Shown piece after piece: positions 49,864 through 57,804 of a stretch of 64,000 nucleotides of DNA. This DNA is from Fulvivirga imtechensis AK7 (GTDB lineage Bacteria > Bacteroidota > Bacteroidia > Cytophagales > Cyclobacteriaceae). The notes under the pieces were generated by a model, which saw only the letters and a list, made by a program, of their open reading frames with translations, did no database searches and was not told where the DNA came from. Both the position numbers and the translations under genes were made by a program. Each line of letters starts with the position of its first letter. Positions within the stretch are counted from its first letter, which is position 1. The DNA lies in contig NZ_AMZN01000029.1 in NCBI RefSeq assembly GCF_000331535.1, forward strand, positions 1 through 64,000, read 5' to 3'.

Positions 49864-51150
49864 ATGAATGATCTGAAAATTGTAACTGCGGAAGAAGCGG
49901 TAGCAAACATACAATCAGGCAACAGGGTGTTTATACAGGGAGCCGCCATGACGCCAAAATTATTAATCGAAAAACTCTGCGACCGGTATAAAGAGCTGGA
50001 GGATGTGGAGTTTGTTCATATGCACACCGAAGGGCCGGCTCCATATACTAAGGAACCATATTGTAATTCCTTTAAAGTAAACAGTTGTTTTGTGGGTGGA
50101 AATGTGAGGGATGCGGTTAACTGTGGCAATGGCGATTATATTCCCATTTTTTTAAGTGAGATACACTGGCTGTTTAAAAAAGATATTTTGCCGATCAATG
50201 TCGCCCTGATCCAGGTTTCCGTGCCTGATGCACATGGTTTCTGTTCGCTGGGCACTTCCATTGACGTTACTCTTTCTGCCATTCAGTCTGCCAGAATAGT
50301 GATTGCGCAAATCAATCCGCAAGTGCCGAGAACTCATGGTGACGGTATTATACATATAAAGAATATCGATTATGCTGTGGAGGCAGATCAGCCGATACAT
50401 AGTGTAGCCTTACCTGAGCCCAATGAAACAGAAATACAGATCGGCAGGCATGTGGCTACTTTAATTGAAGATGGGGCAACTCTTCAAATGGGTATTGGCG
50501 CGATTCCTAATGTGGTGCTGGCCAATCTCTCCAATCATAGAAGATTGGGTATTCACACGGAGATGTTCTCAGATGGTATTCTTCCGTTAGTTGAATCGGG
50601 TGTTATTACCGGGGAAGAAAAGAAGGTGAAGCCAGGAAAGATCGTAAGTTGTTTTGCTATGGGTTCGGAAAAACTTTACAAATTCATGAATGACAACCCC
50701 ATCGTGCATATGAAGGAGGCCGCATACACCAATGATACGGCTATCATCAGACAGAACCCTAAGGTGACAGCGATCAATAGCGCTATAGAAATTGATATTA
50801 CCGGACAGGTATGTGCCGATACAATTGGAAATTACCAATATTCCGGTGTTGGCGGGCAAATGGATTTTATCAGAGGCGCTTCCTTGTCATGGGGAGGAAA
50901 ACCGATCATAGCTATGCCGTCAGTAACTTCTAAAGGCCAGACAAAAATTGTCCCTTACCTGAAACAAGGGGCAGGGGTAACGACCACAAGAGCACACGTG
51001 CATTATATTGCTACAGAATATGGCGTGGTAGACTTGTATGGCAAAAACCTGAAGCAGAGGGCCCAGGCATTGATATCAATAGCCCACCCGGATCATCAGG
51101 AGCAGTTGGAGAGAGAGGCATTCGAGCGGTTTAATGTTAAATGCTTATAA
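49864..51150 (+). CDS. Acetyl-CoA hydrolase/transferase-family protein (4-hydroxybutyrate CoA-transferase-like)
   Basis: A 428-residue CoA-transferase. Signatures are GNRVFIQGAAMTPKLLIEKL near the start, SVPDAHGFCSLGTSIDVTLS, the active-site glutamate E233 in IHTEMFSDGILPL, and GGQMDFIRGASLSWGGKPII. This family exchanges CoA between acyl-CoAs and acetate or 4-hydroxybutyrate through a glutamyl-CoA intermediate. The length and order of motifs fit the 4-hydroxybutyrate/acetate type, but the true acyl substrate is not certain. Monocistronic, with an intrinsic terminator about 115 bases downstream and an FNR-like site upstream. Confidence 0.88.
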   Translation: MNDLKIVTAEEAVANIQSGNRVFIQGAAMTPKLLIEKLCDRYKELEDVEFVHMHTEGPAPYTKEPYCNSFKVNSCFVGGNVRDAVNCGNGDYIPIFLSEIHWLFKKDILPINVALIQVSVPDAHGFCSLGTSIDVTLSAIQSARIVIAQINPQVPRTHGDGIIHIKNIDYAVEADQPIHSVALPEPNETEIQIGRHVATLIEDGATLQMGIGAIPNVVLANLSNHRRLGIHTEMFSDGILPLVESGVITGEEKKVKPGKIVSCFAMGSEKLYKFMNDNPIVHMKEAAYTNDTAIIRQNPKVTAINSAIEIDITGQVCADTIGNYQYSGVGGQMDFIRGASLSWGGKPIIAMPSVTSKGQTKIVPYLKQGAGVTTTRAHVHYIATEYGVVDLYGKNLKQRAQALISIAHPDHQEQLEREAFERFNVKCL

Positions 51151-51265
51151 GAGTGGTCAGCGCTAAAAATTAGCCAAGTTCACTTTCGTAGATTTATTAG
51201 ATGCCCATGTTGGTTTCAGCATGTTGCGATTAGGGGCAACTGTAGTATACAAAGGATTTGTTTAG

Positions 51266-51305
51266 AGAGGCGTGGAGAGATTTTCTCCGCGACCTCTGTT
51301 TTTCC
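51266..51305 (+). terminator. Intrinsic terminator of the CoA-transferase gene
   Basis: AGAGGCGTGGAGA pairs, with one bulge or mismatch, with TCTCCGCGACCTCT across a short ATT loop, and is followed by GTTTTT. It sits about 115 bases after the CoA-transferase stop. Confidence 0.7.
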
Positions 51306-51404
51306 GTAGATTTTCAGATTTTCTATATGATTGTCATATCGATGAGACCACCTATAAAGAATGGTTGATCCGGACTGGCTATAATTTTTGAAGAGCCTCT
51401 TCCT

Positions 51405-52478
51405 CTATTTGGCAAAATGCCATCTCTGAATTTGAAGCAGCTTATTCTTATCTTTAATAACAATTCTACCACTTCTCGTTTCAATGATACCTTCGTCCTT
51501 AAGGTCGGAGATCACACGGATCACCGATTCTGTGGCCGTACCCACCATGTTGGCCAGGTCATCGCGAGATATGCCTAACTCAAAGCTTTCTGTGCCTTCC
51601 GGATTAAATTTTTCGCTAACTGTCAGCAATGCTTCTGCCGTCCGCTGCCTCACCGAGTTGTAAGCCAGATTAAGTAGCTTTTGCTCTTTTTCAGTCACTT
51701 TATTGGATAACATCTCTATGAATTTTCTGGAAACATCACGGTTGGTATAGACAAGATCGAAAAACTCATCACGGGGAATGAAGATGATCTCTGAGTCTTC
51801 CATAGTCTCCGCACTGTCATCATGCTCTTTATTTTCAAGCAGTGTTTCATATCCAAAAAACTCACCGGCAGTATAAATACCGGTGATCAGCTCTTTTCCG
51901 TCTTCATTGGTACGTATACTCTTTACCTTTCCCGATACCAGGAAGTAAACATAATTGGCATATTCTCCTTCACGATATATGTCGTGTTTTTTCTTATACT
52001 GTCTCGCCTTTTTGTCAGCATGCAGGTGGTTGAGGTCGTGAACATTCTTAGCATCTTTAATAAATTCATTTAACCCCTCAGCATTGGACAGGTACTCCTT
52101 TCTTAGAGCTTCGGCCTTCCTCAACCGTATTTCTATGGCATCCAGTAGTTCAGTATCTTCAAAAGGCTTTGTTAAGTAGTCATCAGCGCCCAGATTCATT
52201 CCTTTTCTCATATCTGTGCGTTCGGCCTTAGCGGTGAGGAAGATAAAAGGGATATTTGCGGTAGCCTCTTTTTTTACCAGGATATGCAGCACGCCATAGC
52301 CATCCAGTTCCGGCATCATAATATCGCATATGATCAGGTCTGGCAACTCTTCCAGAGCCTTTTGCACACCTTCTTTTCCATTACCTGCTTCTACAGTCTT
52401 ATATCCGTCAAGCTCTAATATTTCTACAATGTTTTCTCTTATTTCTTTATTGTCTTCAATGACGAGTATCTTTTTCAT
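51405..52478 (-). CDS. Response regulator with Crp/Fnr-type output (REC-cNMP-HTH)
   Basis: A 357-residue fusion of three parts. The receiver domain (1-120) has acidic residues E8-D9, phosphorylation site D52 in LIICDIMMPELDG, and K104 region LTKPFED. A cyclic-nucleotide-binding-like beta-roll (about 160-280) contains DIYREGEYANYVYFLVSGKV. The HTH (about 300-345) contains ISRDDLANMVGTATESVIRV. The recognition helix carries T-E-S-V-I-R, more like FNR than Crp. It is encoded 45 bases downstream of the PAS histidine kinase, its likely partner. The fusion of receiver and Crp modules is a Bacteroidota pattern. Confidence 0.9.
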   Translation of the reverse strand: MKKILVIEDNKEIRENIVEILELDGYKTVEAGNGKEGVQKALEELPDLIICDIMMPELDGYGVLHILVKKEATANIPFIFLTAKAERTDMRKGMNLGADDYLTKPFEDTELLDAIEIRLRKAEALRKEYLSNAEGLNEFIKDAKNVHDLNHLHADKKARQYKKKHDIYREGEYANYVYFLVSGKVKSIRTNEDGKELITGIYTAGEFFGYETLLENKEHDDSAETMEDSEIIFIPRDEFFDLVYTNRDVSRKFIEMLSNKVTEKEQKLLNLAYNSVRQRTAEALLTVSEKFNPEGTESFELGISRDDLANMVGTATESVIRVISDLKDEGIIETRSGRIVIKDKNKLLQIQRWHFAK

Positions 52479-52523
52479 ATAGGTTTAAGTAGGTTTAATC
52501 TTCAATTATGTACGCTGTAAAAG

Positions 52524-53780
52524 CTATTTTGGCAGTACGATCGTAAATGTAGTGCCTTCACCAAATTTACTTTCAAAAGAGATATCACCATTTAGCATAT
52601 CTACATATTTTTTAACAATATTTAAGCCAAGGCCGGTACCCTGAATGTTCGTGACATTGCTGGCTCTGAAAAACCTTTCAAACATGTGCTTCTGTTCTTC
52701 TTCCGGAATACCTATACCCTGGTCGACTACCTGTAGCAACAATTTTTCTTCCATATCCAGGACTTTCACGATCACTTCGCCACCCGGTTCAGAATATTTA
52801 ATCGCATTGCTCAGCAAGTTGATGAGTATGTTTTTCAGTGTTTTTTTGTCCGAATATAAGTAATATTCCTCTTCCTCAGTATCGATATGAATTTTTTGTC
52901 CGTCTTTTACAATGGCATCCATCTCGTCTACCACATCTCGTAGCATATCCATCAACTCGATATCTTCATTGATGAGCTCCACCTTGCCTTCCTCCAATTT
53001 AGAGAGAGAAAGAAAGTCATTCAAAATGCCTGTGAGATTATTAATGGAAGATTTGATCTTATGAATGTGCTTTTTTCTTTTATCCTCTGTGTCAGGGGCT
53101 GTATATCGCTCTATCAGCGAGGCAGATGACAGTATGGTACTCAAAGGGGTTCTGAATTCATGAGAAGCCATGGATACAAACCTGGATTTCAGTTCATTCA
53201 GTTCTCGTTCGCGACTCAGCGCCACTTTGGTTTCTTCTTCAGCCTTTTTCCTGATGGTAATTTGTTCCTCCAGTTCTTTATTGGCTTTTTCCAACTGACT
53301 GATCGTTTGGTCTAGCTCGCGGGTGCGCTGTGTTACCCTTTTTTCCAGTTCTGCTGCGTAGACGATCAATTGTTCTTCGCTGCGTTTCAAAGCTTCTTCA
53401 ATTTTCTTTCGCTCGGTGATGTCTATTACAAAGGCTACGGTATGATCCACCCCATCAATTTGAGCCCTGTTTAGACTAATTTCGACCGGAAAGTCATCAC
53501 CATTTTTTCTTCGGCCCAGAAGATCCCTTCCTTTGCCCATTTGTCGGGGCGAAGGATGTTCTTCATACTCCTGACGATCTTTAACATGGCTATGACGTAA
53601 AGCAGGTGGAACCAATGACTCTATCTGCATGCCGATAAGTTCACCCTGCTCGTAGCCGAACAGGAGATGGCTGGCTTCATTGGCCAGGGCAATAACCCCC
53701 TTTTTGCTCACCACCAATATGCCTTCCTCGCAAGCCTCGAATATGGCTTCGTATGTTTCGGTATATTCTTCCTGTCCCAA
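52524..53780 (-). CDS. PAS-domain sensor histidine kinase
   Basis: A 418-residue soluble kinase with no membrane segments. A PAS domain (about 10-125, GILVVSKKGVIALANEASHL to VAFVIDITERKK) is followed by a coiled coil (about 126-195), the HisKA domain with phosphoacceptor H207 in SMASHEFRTPLST, and the ATPase with N box LINLLSNAIKYSEPG, G1 VVDQGIGIPEE and G2 GTGLGLNIVKKYVD. The start is TTG 53780, because the frame is closed just upstream and no ATG occurs before residue 51. A cytosolic PAS input suggests sensing of redox, oxygen or a metabolite; the ligand is unknown. It precedes the REC-Crp regulator in one operon. Confidence 0.9.
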   Translation of the reverse strand: MGQEEYTETYEAIFEACEEGILVVSKKGVIALANEASHLLFGYEQGELIGMQIESLVPPALRHSHVKDRQEYEEHPSPRQMGKGRDLLGRRKNGDDFPVEISLNRAQIDGVDHTVAFVIDITERKKIEEALKRSEEQLIVYAAELEKRVTQRTRELDQTISQLEKANKELEEQITIRKKAEEETKVALSRERELNELKSRFVSMASHEFRTPLSTILSSASLIERYTAPDTEDKRKKHIHKIKSSINNLTGILNDFLSLSKLEEGKVELINEDIELMDMLRDVVDEMDAIVKDGQKIHIDTEEEEYYLYSDKKTLKNILINLLSNAIKYSEPGGEVIVKVLDMEEKLLLQVVDQGIGIPEEEQKHMFERFFRASNVTNIQGTGLGLNIVKKYVDMLNGDISFESKFGEGTTFTIVLPK

Positions 53781-53825
53781 CTTTTTTTATTGATAAAATT
53801 AAAAATCTTTTCCTTTTTCAAAAAT

Positions 53826-53839
53826 ATGATAAAAATCAG
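53826..53839. promoter_or_regulatory. FNR-like palindrome between the kinase operon and uspA-like gene
   Basis: ATGAT-AAAA-ATCAG contains TGAT-N4-ATCA. It lies 46 bases upstream of the kinase start (minus strand) and 84 bases upstream of the universal stress protein start (plus strand), so it could serve either or both promoters. Confidence 0.5.
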
Positions 53840-53922
53840 TAACCCCCATGAGAGATTATCATAATGAGAACTTATGGAAGTACCTATTTTAGCATCAAGA
53901 ATAGGAGATAAATTGAAAATCC

Positions 53923-54393
53923 ATGGCTATGTTTAAGCGTATAATTTTTCCTACGGACTTTTCCGAATCCTCAGCCAAGGCCTTTTCCTACGTTTTGGAT
54001 GTTGTTCGCTCTCATCAGAGCGAACTCATAATTTTATATACATATCGATTAATTTCCGGTGCAGACGGGCGTTATTATGGCAATAAAATTTCTATAAAAA
54101 GAGAGCGTGAGGAGGAGGCTAACAAGCAGTTTGAACAATTGAAGCAATGTTATCCCGAATTATCGGACTTTGAACACCATTTTTTAACGGAGGTTGGCTT
54201 TGTCAGCGACAGGATATCCCTTGCAGTTGAACGTTTTAACATTGATCTTGTGGTGCTTTCTGAAAGTATTCAACAACAGTTGAAAGAAAAATGGGAGATG
54301 AGTGATGAAAATTTACCGGGGCGGTTCCATTGTCCTGTGCTACTGGTGCCTTCGGAGGTTGTGAATGAGCAGGAAACTGTGAAAGTAGGATAA
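53923..54393 (+). CDS. Universal stress protein (UspA family)
   Basis: A 156-residue single Usp domain. It begins MFKRIIFPTDFSESSAKAFS (ATG 53923, or 53929 two codons later) and has the strand SELIILYTYRL and the late CPVLLVPSE. The ATP-binding G-2x-G-9x-G-S/T motif is not recognisable in GRFHCPVLLVPSE, so it may be of the non-ATP-binding UspA type. Usp proteins accumulate in stress, including oxygen limitation. It shares its upstream region, which has an FNR-like palindrome, with the divergent kinase operon. Confidence 0.85.
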   Translation: MAMFKRIIFPTDFSESSAKAFSYVLDVVRSHQSELIILYTYRLISGADGRYYGNKISIKREREEEANKQFEQLKQCYPELSDFEHHFLTEVGFVSDRISLAVERFNIDLVVLSESIQQQLKEKWEMSDENLPGRFHCPVLLVPSEVVNEQETVKVG

Positions 54394-54415
54394 ATATCGA
54401 ATTAACCACACCGGC

Positions 54416-55129
54416 ATGAACCTTATTATAGATAATGTAAGGAAAGAATTAAAAGAAAATAGCGATGATGATACCAGGCAAAGCGGCTTCAGGTTTTTTA
54501 AAGAAGAAGTGAAGTTATATGGTGTAAAGACTGCTGTGGTAACCAAAATAGCCAAGCAACATTTGAAATCTATAAAAGAAAAACCAAAAGCGGAGATACT
54601 GGAGTTGTGCGAAGTACTGTGGCAGTCAGGGTATATGGAGGAATCATTCGTGGCGTGCCAGTGGTCGTATGCACTCAGGAAATCATATGAGCCGGTCGAT
54701 TTTAAAATTTTTGAAAAGTGGGTAAATACGTATGTCTGCAACTGGGCTTCATGTGACACCCTCTGTAACCACACGGTTGGGACATTTGTGGACATGTATC
54801 CGAAATATGTGAATGATCTGAAGAAATGGGCAAGATCAGATAACCGGTGGTCTAGAAGGGCCGCGGCTGTAACACTCATCATTCCCGCCAGAAAGGGAAA
54901 GTTTCTTCAAGACATCTTCGATATTGCGGATATATTACTGAATGATCAGGATGACCTGGTGCAAAAAGGTTATGGTTGGATGCTTAAAGCTGCCAGCGAA
55001 AGCCATCAAAGGGAAGTGTATGATTATGTAATAAAAAACAAAGCTTTCATGCCCAGAACCGCACTTAGGTATGCCATAGAAAAAATGCCGCCAGAGCTGA
55101 GGAAGAAGGCAATGGAGAAGCCAATCTGA
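54416..55129 (+). CDS. AlkD-like DNA alkylation repair protein
   Basis: A 237-residue helical HEAT-repeat protein. It contains RFFKEEVKLYGVKTAVVTKI, CQWSYALRKSYEPVDFKIFE, WVNTYVCNWASCDTLCNHTV and WSRRAAAVTLIIPARKGKFL, the order seen in DNA alkylation repair proteins. The last block, DDLVQKGYGWMLKAAS, also fits. AlkD removes positively charged alkylpurines from DNA. It starts 23 bases after the universal stress gene and may be co-transcribed. It is only distantly similar to the one at 12729-13400. Confidence 0.84.
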   Translation: MNLIIDNVRKELKENSDDDTRQSGFRFFKEEVKLYGVKTAVVTKIAKQHLKSIKEKPKAEILELCEVLWQSGYMEESFVACQWSYALRKSYEPVDFKIFEKWVNTYVCNWASCDTLCNHTVGTFVDMYPKYVNDLKKWARSDNRWSRRAAAVTLIIPARKGKFLQDIFDIADILLNDQDDLVQKGYGWMLKAASESHQREVYDYVIKNKAFMPRTALRYAIEKMPPELRKKAMEKPI

Positions 55130-55227
55130 AATCTGAAACCGTAGCGCAGCAGAGGTTCACGAGGGGTCGAGGAGCATGGTTACGCGTATGAGTAAATCTG
55201 AGATCTGAAATCTTAAAACCGTAGCGC
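55128..55227. repeat. Short direct repeat at gene end
   Basis: GAAATCTGAAACCGTAGCGC (55128-55147) and GAAATCTTAAAACCGTAGCG (55207-55226) are near copies about 80 bases apart. They lie between the AlkD-like gene and the convergent Crp/Fnr gene. The intervening words (ATCTGAGATCTGAAATC) are also repetitive. Confidence 0.5.
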
Positions 55228-55275
55228 GGGTAGCGTAACCAGGGAATCGGTCTTCGATCTTCTCACATCTTACAT

Positions 55276-55872
55276 CTAATCCCTAAAAACCTTTCTGTTC
55301 ACAATTTTCAACTCCTTTTTTCGCGCCAGCGCCTTTACGGTGCGGATAACCGTTTCCACCCTTAGGCCGGTCATGTCGGCAATTTGCTGGCGTGTGAAGG
55401 GTACCTCATATTCCAGTTCAGGGGTATCTTCTTTTTCTTTGAAATAGTCGATCAATGTCATGATCCTGTGCTCGGGGGTATAGCTGGAGATCTCTTTGGC
55501 GATCATGGCTTTGAACTGGAGCCGTTTGCTTAGAATTGAGCAGAATTTCAAATGGAGTTCGAAGTTCTCTTTGAGCAGATCAATAAAATTATCTTTAGAC
55601 AGCTTCCATACTACAGAATCAATTACTGCATCTGCATTGGCAGGGTAGGGGAAATTGCCGAAGAGAGGTGGCTCACCAAAGCTTTCCCCTTCTTTGAACA
55701 TCCCCTGAATGAACTCCTGCCCATCAGAACTGAAATTGTTCATTTTGATCACTCCTTCCGCTACCTGATAGTAGTTTAATGGCGAACTGCCCTCCAGAAA
55801 AAGGATCTCATTTTTCTTTAAGCTAACCTGTCTGGCACCGTATTTCTGCAGCGTAGATGTATCTATTGTCAT
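55276..55872 (-). CDS. Crp/Fnr-family regulator with FNR-like recognition helix
   Basis: A 198-residue regulator: beta-roll sensor domain (about 15-120, NEILFLEGSSPLNYYQVAEG), dimer helix and HTH (about 150-195, VPFTRQQIADMTGLRVETVI). The recognition helix reads R-V-E-T-V-I-R, with Val-Glu and Arg spaced as in FNR (V-E-T-I-S-R), so TGAT-type half-sites are expected. There is only one cysteine, so it cannot hold an FNR-type iron-sulfur cluster; a heme, nitric oxide or nucleotide signal is possible. It is divergent from hemN, with an FNR-like palindrome 35 bases before its own start. It is the best candidate for the regulator of the sites listed here. Confidence 0.86.
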   Translation of the reverse strand: MTIDTSTLQKYGARQVSLKKNEILFLEGSSPLNYYQVAEGVIKMNNFSSDGQEFIQGMFKEGESFGEPPLFGNFPYPANADAVIDSVVWKLSKDNFIDLLKENFELHLKFCSILSKRLQFKAMIAKEISSYTPEHRIMTLIDYFKEKEDTPELEYEVPFTRQQIADMTGLRVETVIRTVKALARKKELKIVNRKVFRD

Positions 55873-55906
55873 GAGTCAAAGATAATACCGGAAGGTTAAC
55901 AAAAAT

Positions 55907-55920
55907 CTGATTTATATCAG
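55907..55920. promoter_or_regulatory. FNR-like palindrome between the Crp/Fnr gene and hemN
   Basis: CTGAT-TTAT-ATCAG is a perfect palindrome of the TGAT-N4-ATCA type. It is 35 bases upstream of the regulator and 74 bases upstream of hemN, so it could give autoregulation and hemN activation. Confidence 0.6.
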
Positions 55921-55993
55921 GGTTTTACCTGAAGCAAGTCATGAATAAAACAGGGCTTAACCACTACTTTAGCAGAAAAATTGGAATGAGGGT

Positions 55994-57358
55994 ATGACCA
56001 CGCAAGAGTTAATCAAAAAGTACAATGTGCCTGCACCAAGGTATACCAGCTACCCCACAGTACCCATGTGGGAAGAGGAAAAGATTGGTACCGATGCCTG
56101 GATGCGGATCGTAAAGAAAACCTTTGTTGAGAGTAACCGTGAAAAAGGTATTAGTCTGTACATACACCTGCCGTTCTGTGAAAGCTTGTGCACTTATTGT
56201 GGCTGCAATACCAGGATCACAAAAAATCATAAAGTAGAGACCGGGTATATCGAAGCTCTTCACGCAGAGTGGCAAATGTATGTGGATAGTTGGGAAGACA
56301 AGCCTGTGATCAGGGAATTGCATCTTGGTGGTGGTACACCTACTTTTTTTAGCCCTGAGAACCTGCAGTTGTTATTACAGGGCATATTAGAAAAGGCCAA
56401 GGTACATTCTGATCATGAATTTAGTTTTGAAGGGCATCCTAATAATACTACGGAAGCACACTTGCAGACATTGTACGACCTGGGGTTCAGCAGAGTGAGT
56501 TTTGGTATTCAGGACCTGGACCTGAAAGTGCAGCAGGCTATCAACAGGATCCAGCCTTATGAAAATGTAAAGACCGCTACGGAAGCGGCAAGACGGGTGG
56601 GTTATACTTCTGTCAACTTTGATCTGATCTATGGCCTGCCATTTCAAACCCCCGAAAGTGTTTCGAATACCATCGACCAGGTAGGACAACTGATGCCGGA
56701 AAGGATAGCATTCTACAGCTATGCTCATGTGCCGTGGATCAAGCCTGCTCAGAGGGGGTATTCTGAGGCTGATCTTCCCAGCGATGAAAACAAAAGAAAG
56801 CTGTACGAGTTGGGCAAAGAAAAATTTGTGAGAATGGGATATAAAGATATTGGAATGGATCATTTTGCACTTCCTCATGATGTGCTATATCAGGCTGCTG
56901 AAAATGATACCCTTCACAGAAATTTCATGGGTTATACTACCTGTAATACTGATCTGTTACTGGGCTTGGGCACCTCATCGATCAGCGATGCGAAATATGG
57001 CTATATGCAAAATTTAAAGGTGGTAGAGAAGTATAAACAGGCGGTTTTGGAAGGACAGCCAGCCATTTTGAAAGGTCATATAATGACAGCGGAAGATCTT
57101 TTGCTCAAAAAGCATATCCTGGAATTGTTGTGTACCGGCCAGTGCTTTTTAGGAGAGGAAATTATCAGGATAATAGGCGGAGAAGCTATAGTTCAACTCC
57201 ATACCATGAGAAAGGAGGGCTTGCTGACCCTTAATAAAAGTCTGTTAAAAGTGACTGATATGGGCAAAGCATTTATAAGAAATATCGCAATGGTATTTGA
57301 TATGCGATTAAAACGCGCCAAAGCCGCATCGGAACCCGTATTTAGTAAAGCTATTTGA
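55994..57358 (+). CDS. hemN: Oxygen-independent coproporphyrinogen III oxidase
   Basis: A 454-residue radical-SAM enzyme. The 4Fe-4S motif is C62-x3-C66-x2-C69 (HLPFCESLCTYCGCNT). Further family features are LHLGGGTPTF, the RVSFGIQDLD segment, and GHIMTAEDLLLKKHILELLC near the end. The N-terminal NVPAPRYTSYPTVPMW is typical of true HemN rather than of the HemW-like group. It converts coproporphyrinogen III to protoporphyrinogen IX without oxygen, allowing heme synthesis in anoxia. It overlaps or abuts the QueD-like gene downstream and is divergent from a Crp/Fnr gene. Confidence 0.93.
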   Translation: MTTQELIKKYNVPAPRYTSYPTVPMWEEEKIGTDAWMRIVKKTFVESNREKGISLYIHLPFCESLCTYCGCNTRITKNHKVETGYIEALHAEWQMYVDSWEDKPVIRELHLGGGTPTFFSPENLQLLLQGILEKAKVHSDHEFSFEGHPNNTTEAHLQTLYDLGFSRVSFGIQDLDLKVQQAINRIQPYENVKTATEAARRVGYTSVNFDLIYGLPFQTPESVSNTIDQVGQLMPERIAFYSYAHVPWIKPAQRGYSEADLPSDENKRKLYELGKEKFVRMGYKDIGMDHFALPHDVLYQAAENDTLHRNFMGYTTCNTDLLLGLGTSSISDAKYGYMQNLKVVEKYKQAVLEGQPAILKGHIMTAEDLLLKKHILELLCTGQCFLGEEIIRIIGGEAIVQLHTMRKEGLLTLNKSLLKVTDMGKAFIRNIAMVFDMRLKRAKAASEPVFSKAI

Positions 57359-57363
57359 TCTCT

Positions 57364-57804
57364 ATGCAGGTATTACGTGTCACCAAGGAGTTTGATTTTG
57401 AAATGGCGCATGCACTTCACGGGTATGATGGTAAATGTGCCAATATTCATGGGCATACATACTATCTGTCTGTGACAGTCATTGGCAAGCCAGGAGCAAA
57501 GGAGGGCGATCCCAAATTAGGAATGGTGGTGGATTTTTCAGTATTGAAAATGATAGTGAAGGAGCAGGTTGTCGATCAATTTGATCACGCTTTGGTGTTA
57601 AAGGACACAGACCCGCTGGTGGCCGGTATCCATGGTTTTAGTCACGTGATAAAGACCAGCTATCAACCTACGTGCGAAAACCTTCTGATCGATTTTGTCA
57701 GTCGCATAGAAGAAAAAATAAAAGCCCCCCTCAGGCTATATTCCGTTTGCCTGAGGGAAACCAATACCAGCTATGCTTCCTGGTTTGCAGACGACAATTT
57801 GTGA
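57364..57804 (+). CDS. queD: 6-carboxytetrahydropterin synthase/PTPS-family protein
   Basis: ATG 57364 (MQVLRVTKEFDFEMAHALHG) gives 146 residues; the frame also allows TTG 57355, which overlaps the hemN stop. Zinc ligands are H16, H29 and H31 (MAHALHG and CANIHGHTY), and the catalytic Cys is C25 in KCANIHGH. FDHALVLKDTDP and CLRETNTSYASW carry the other active-site acids. QueD makes 6-carboxytetrahydropterin for queuosine, while relatives make pterin for folate or other cofactors. Being in one transcript with hemN and near oxygen-limitation genes, its pterin product may serve a redox cofactor; this is speculative. The gene symbol is the family name. Confidence 0.8.
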   Translation: MQVLRVTKEFDFEMAHALHGYDGKCANIHGHTYYLSVTVIGKPGAKEGDPKLGMVVDFSVLKMIVKEQVVDQFDHALVLKDTDPLVAGIHGFSHVIKTSYQPTCENLLIDFVSRIEEKIKAPLRLYSVCLRETNTSYASWFADDNL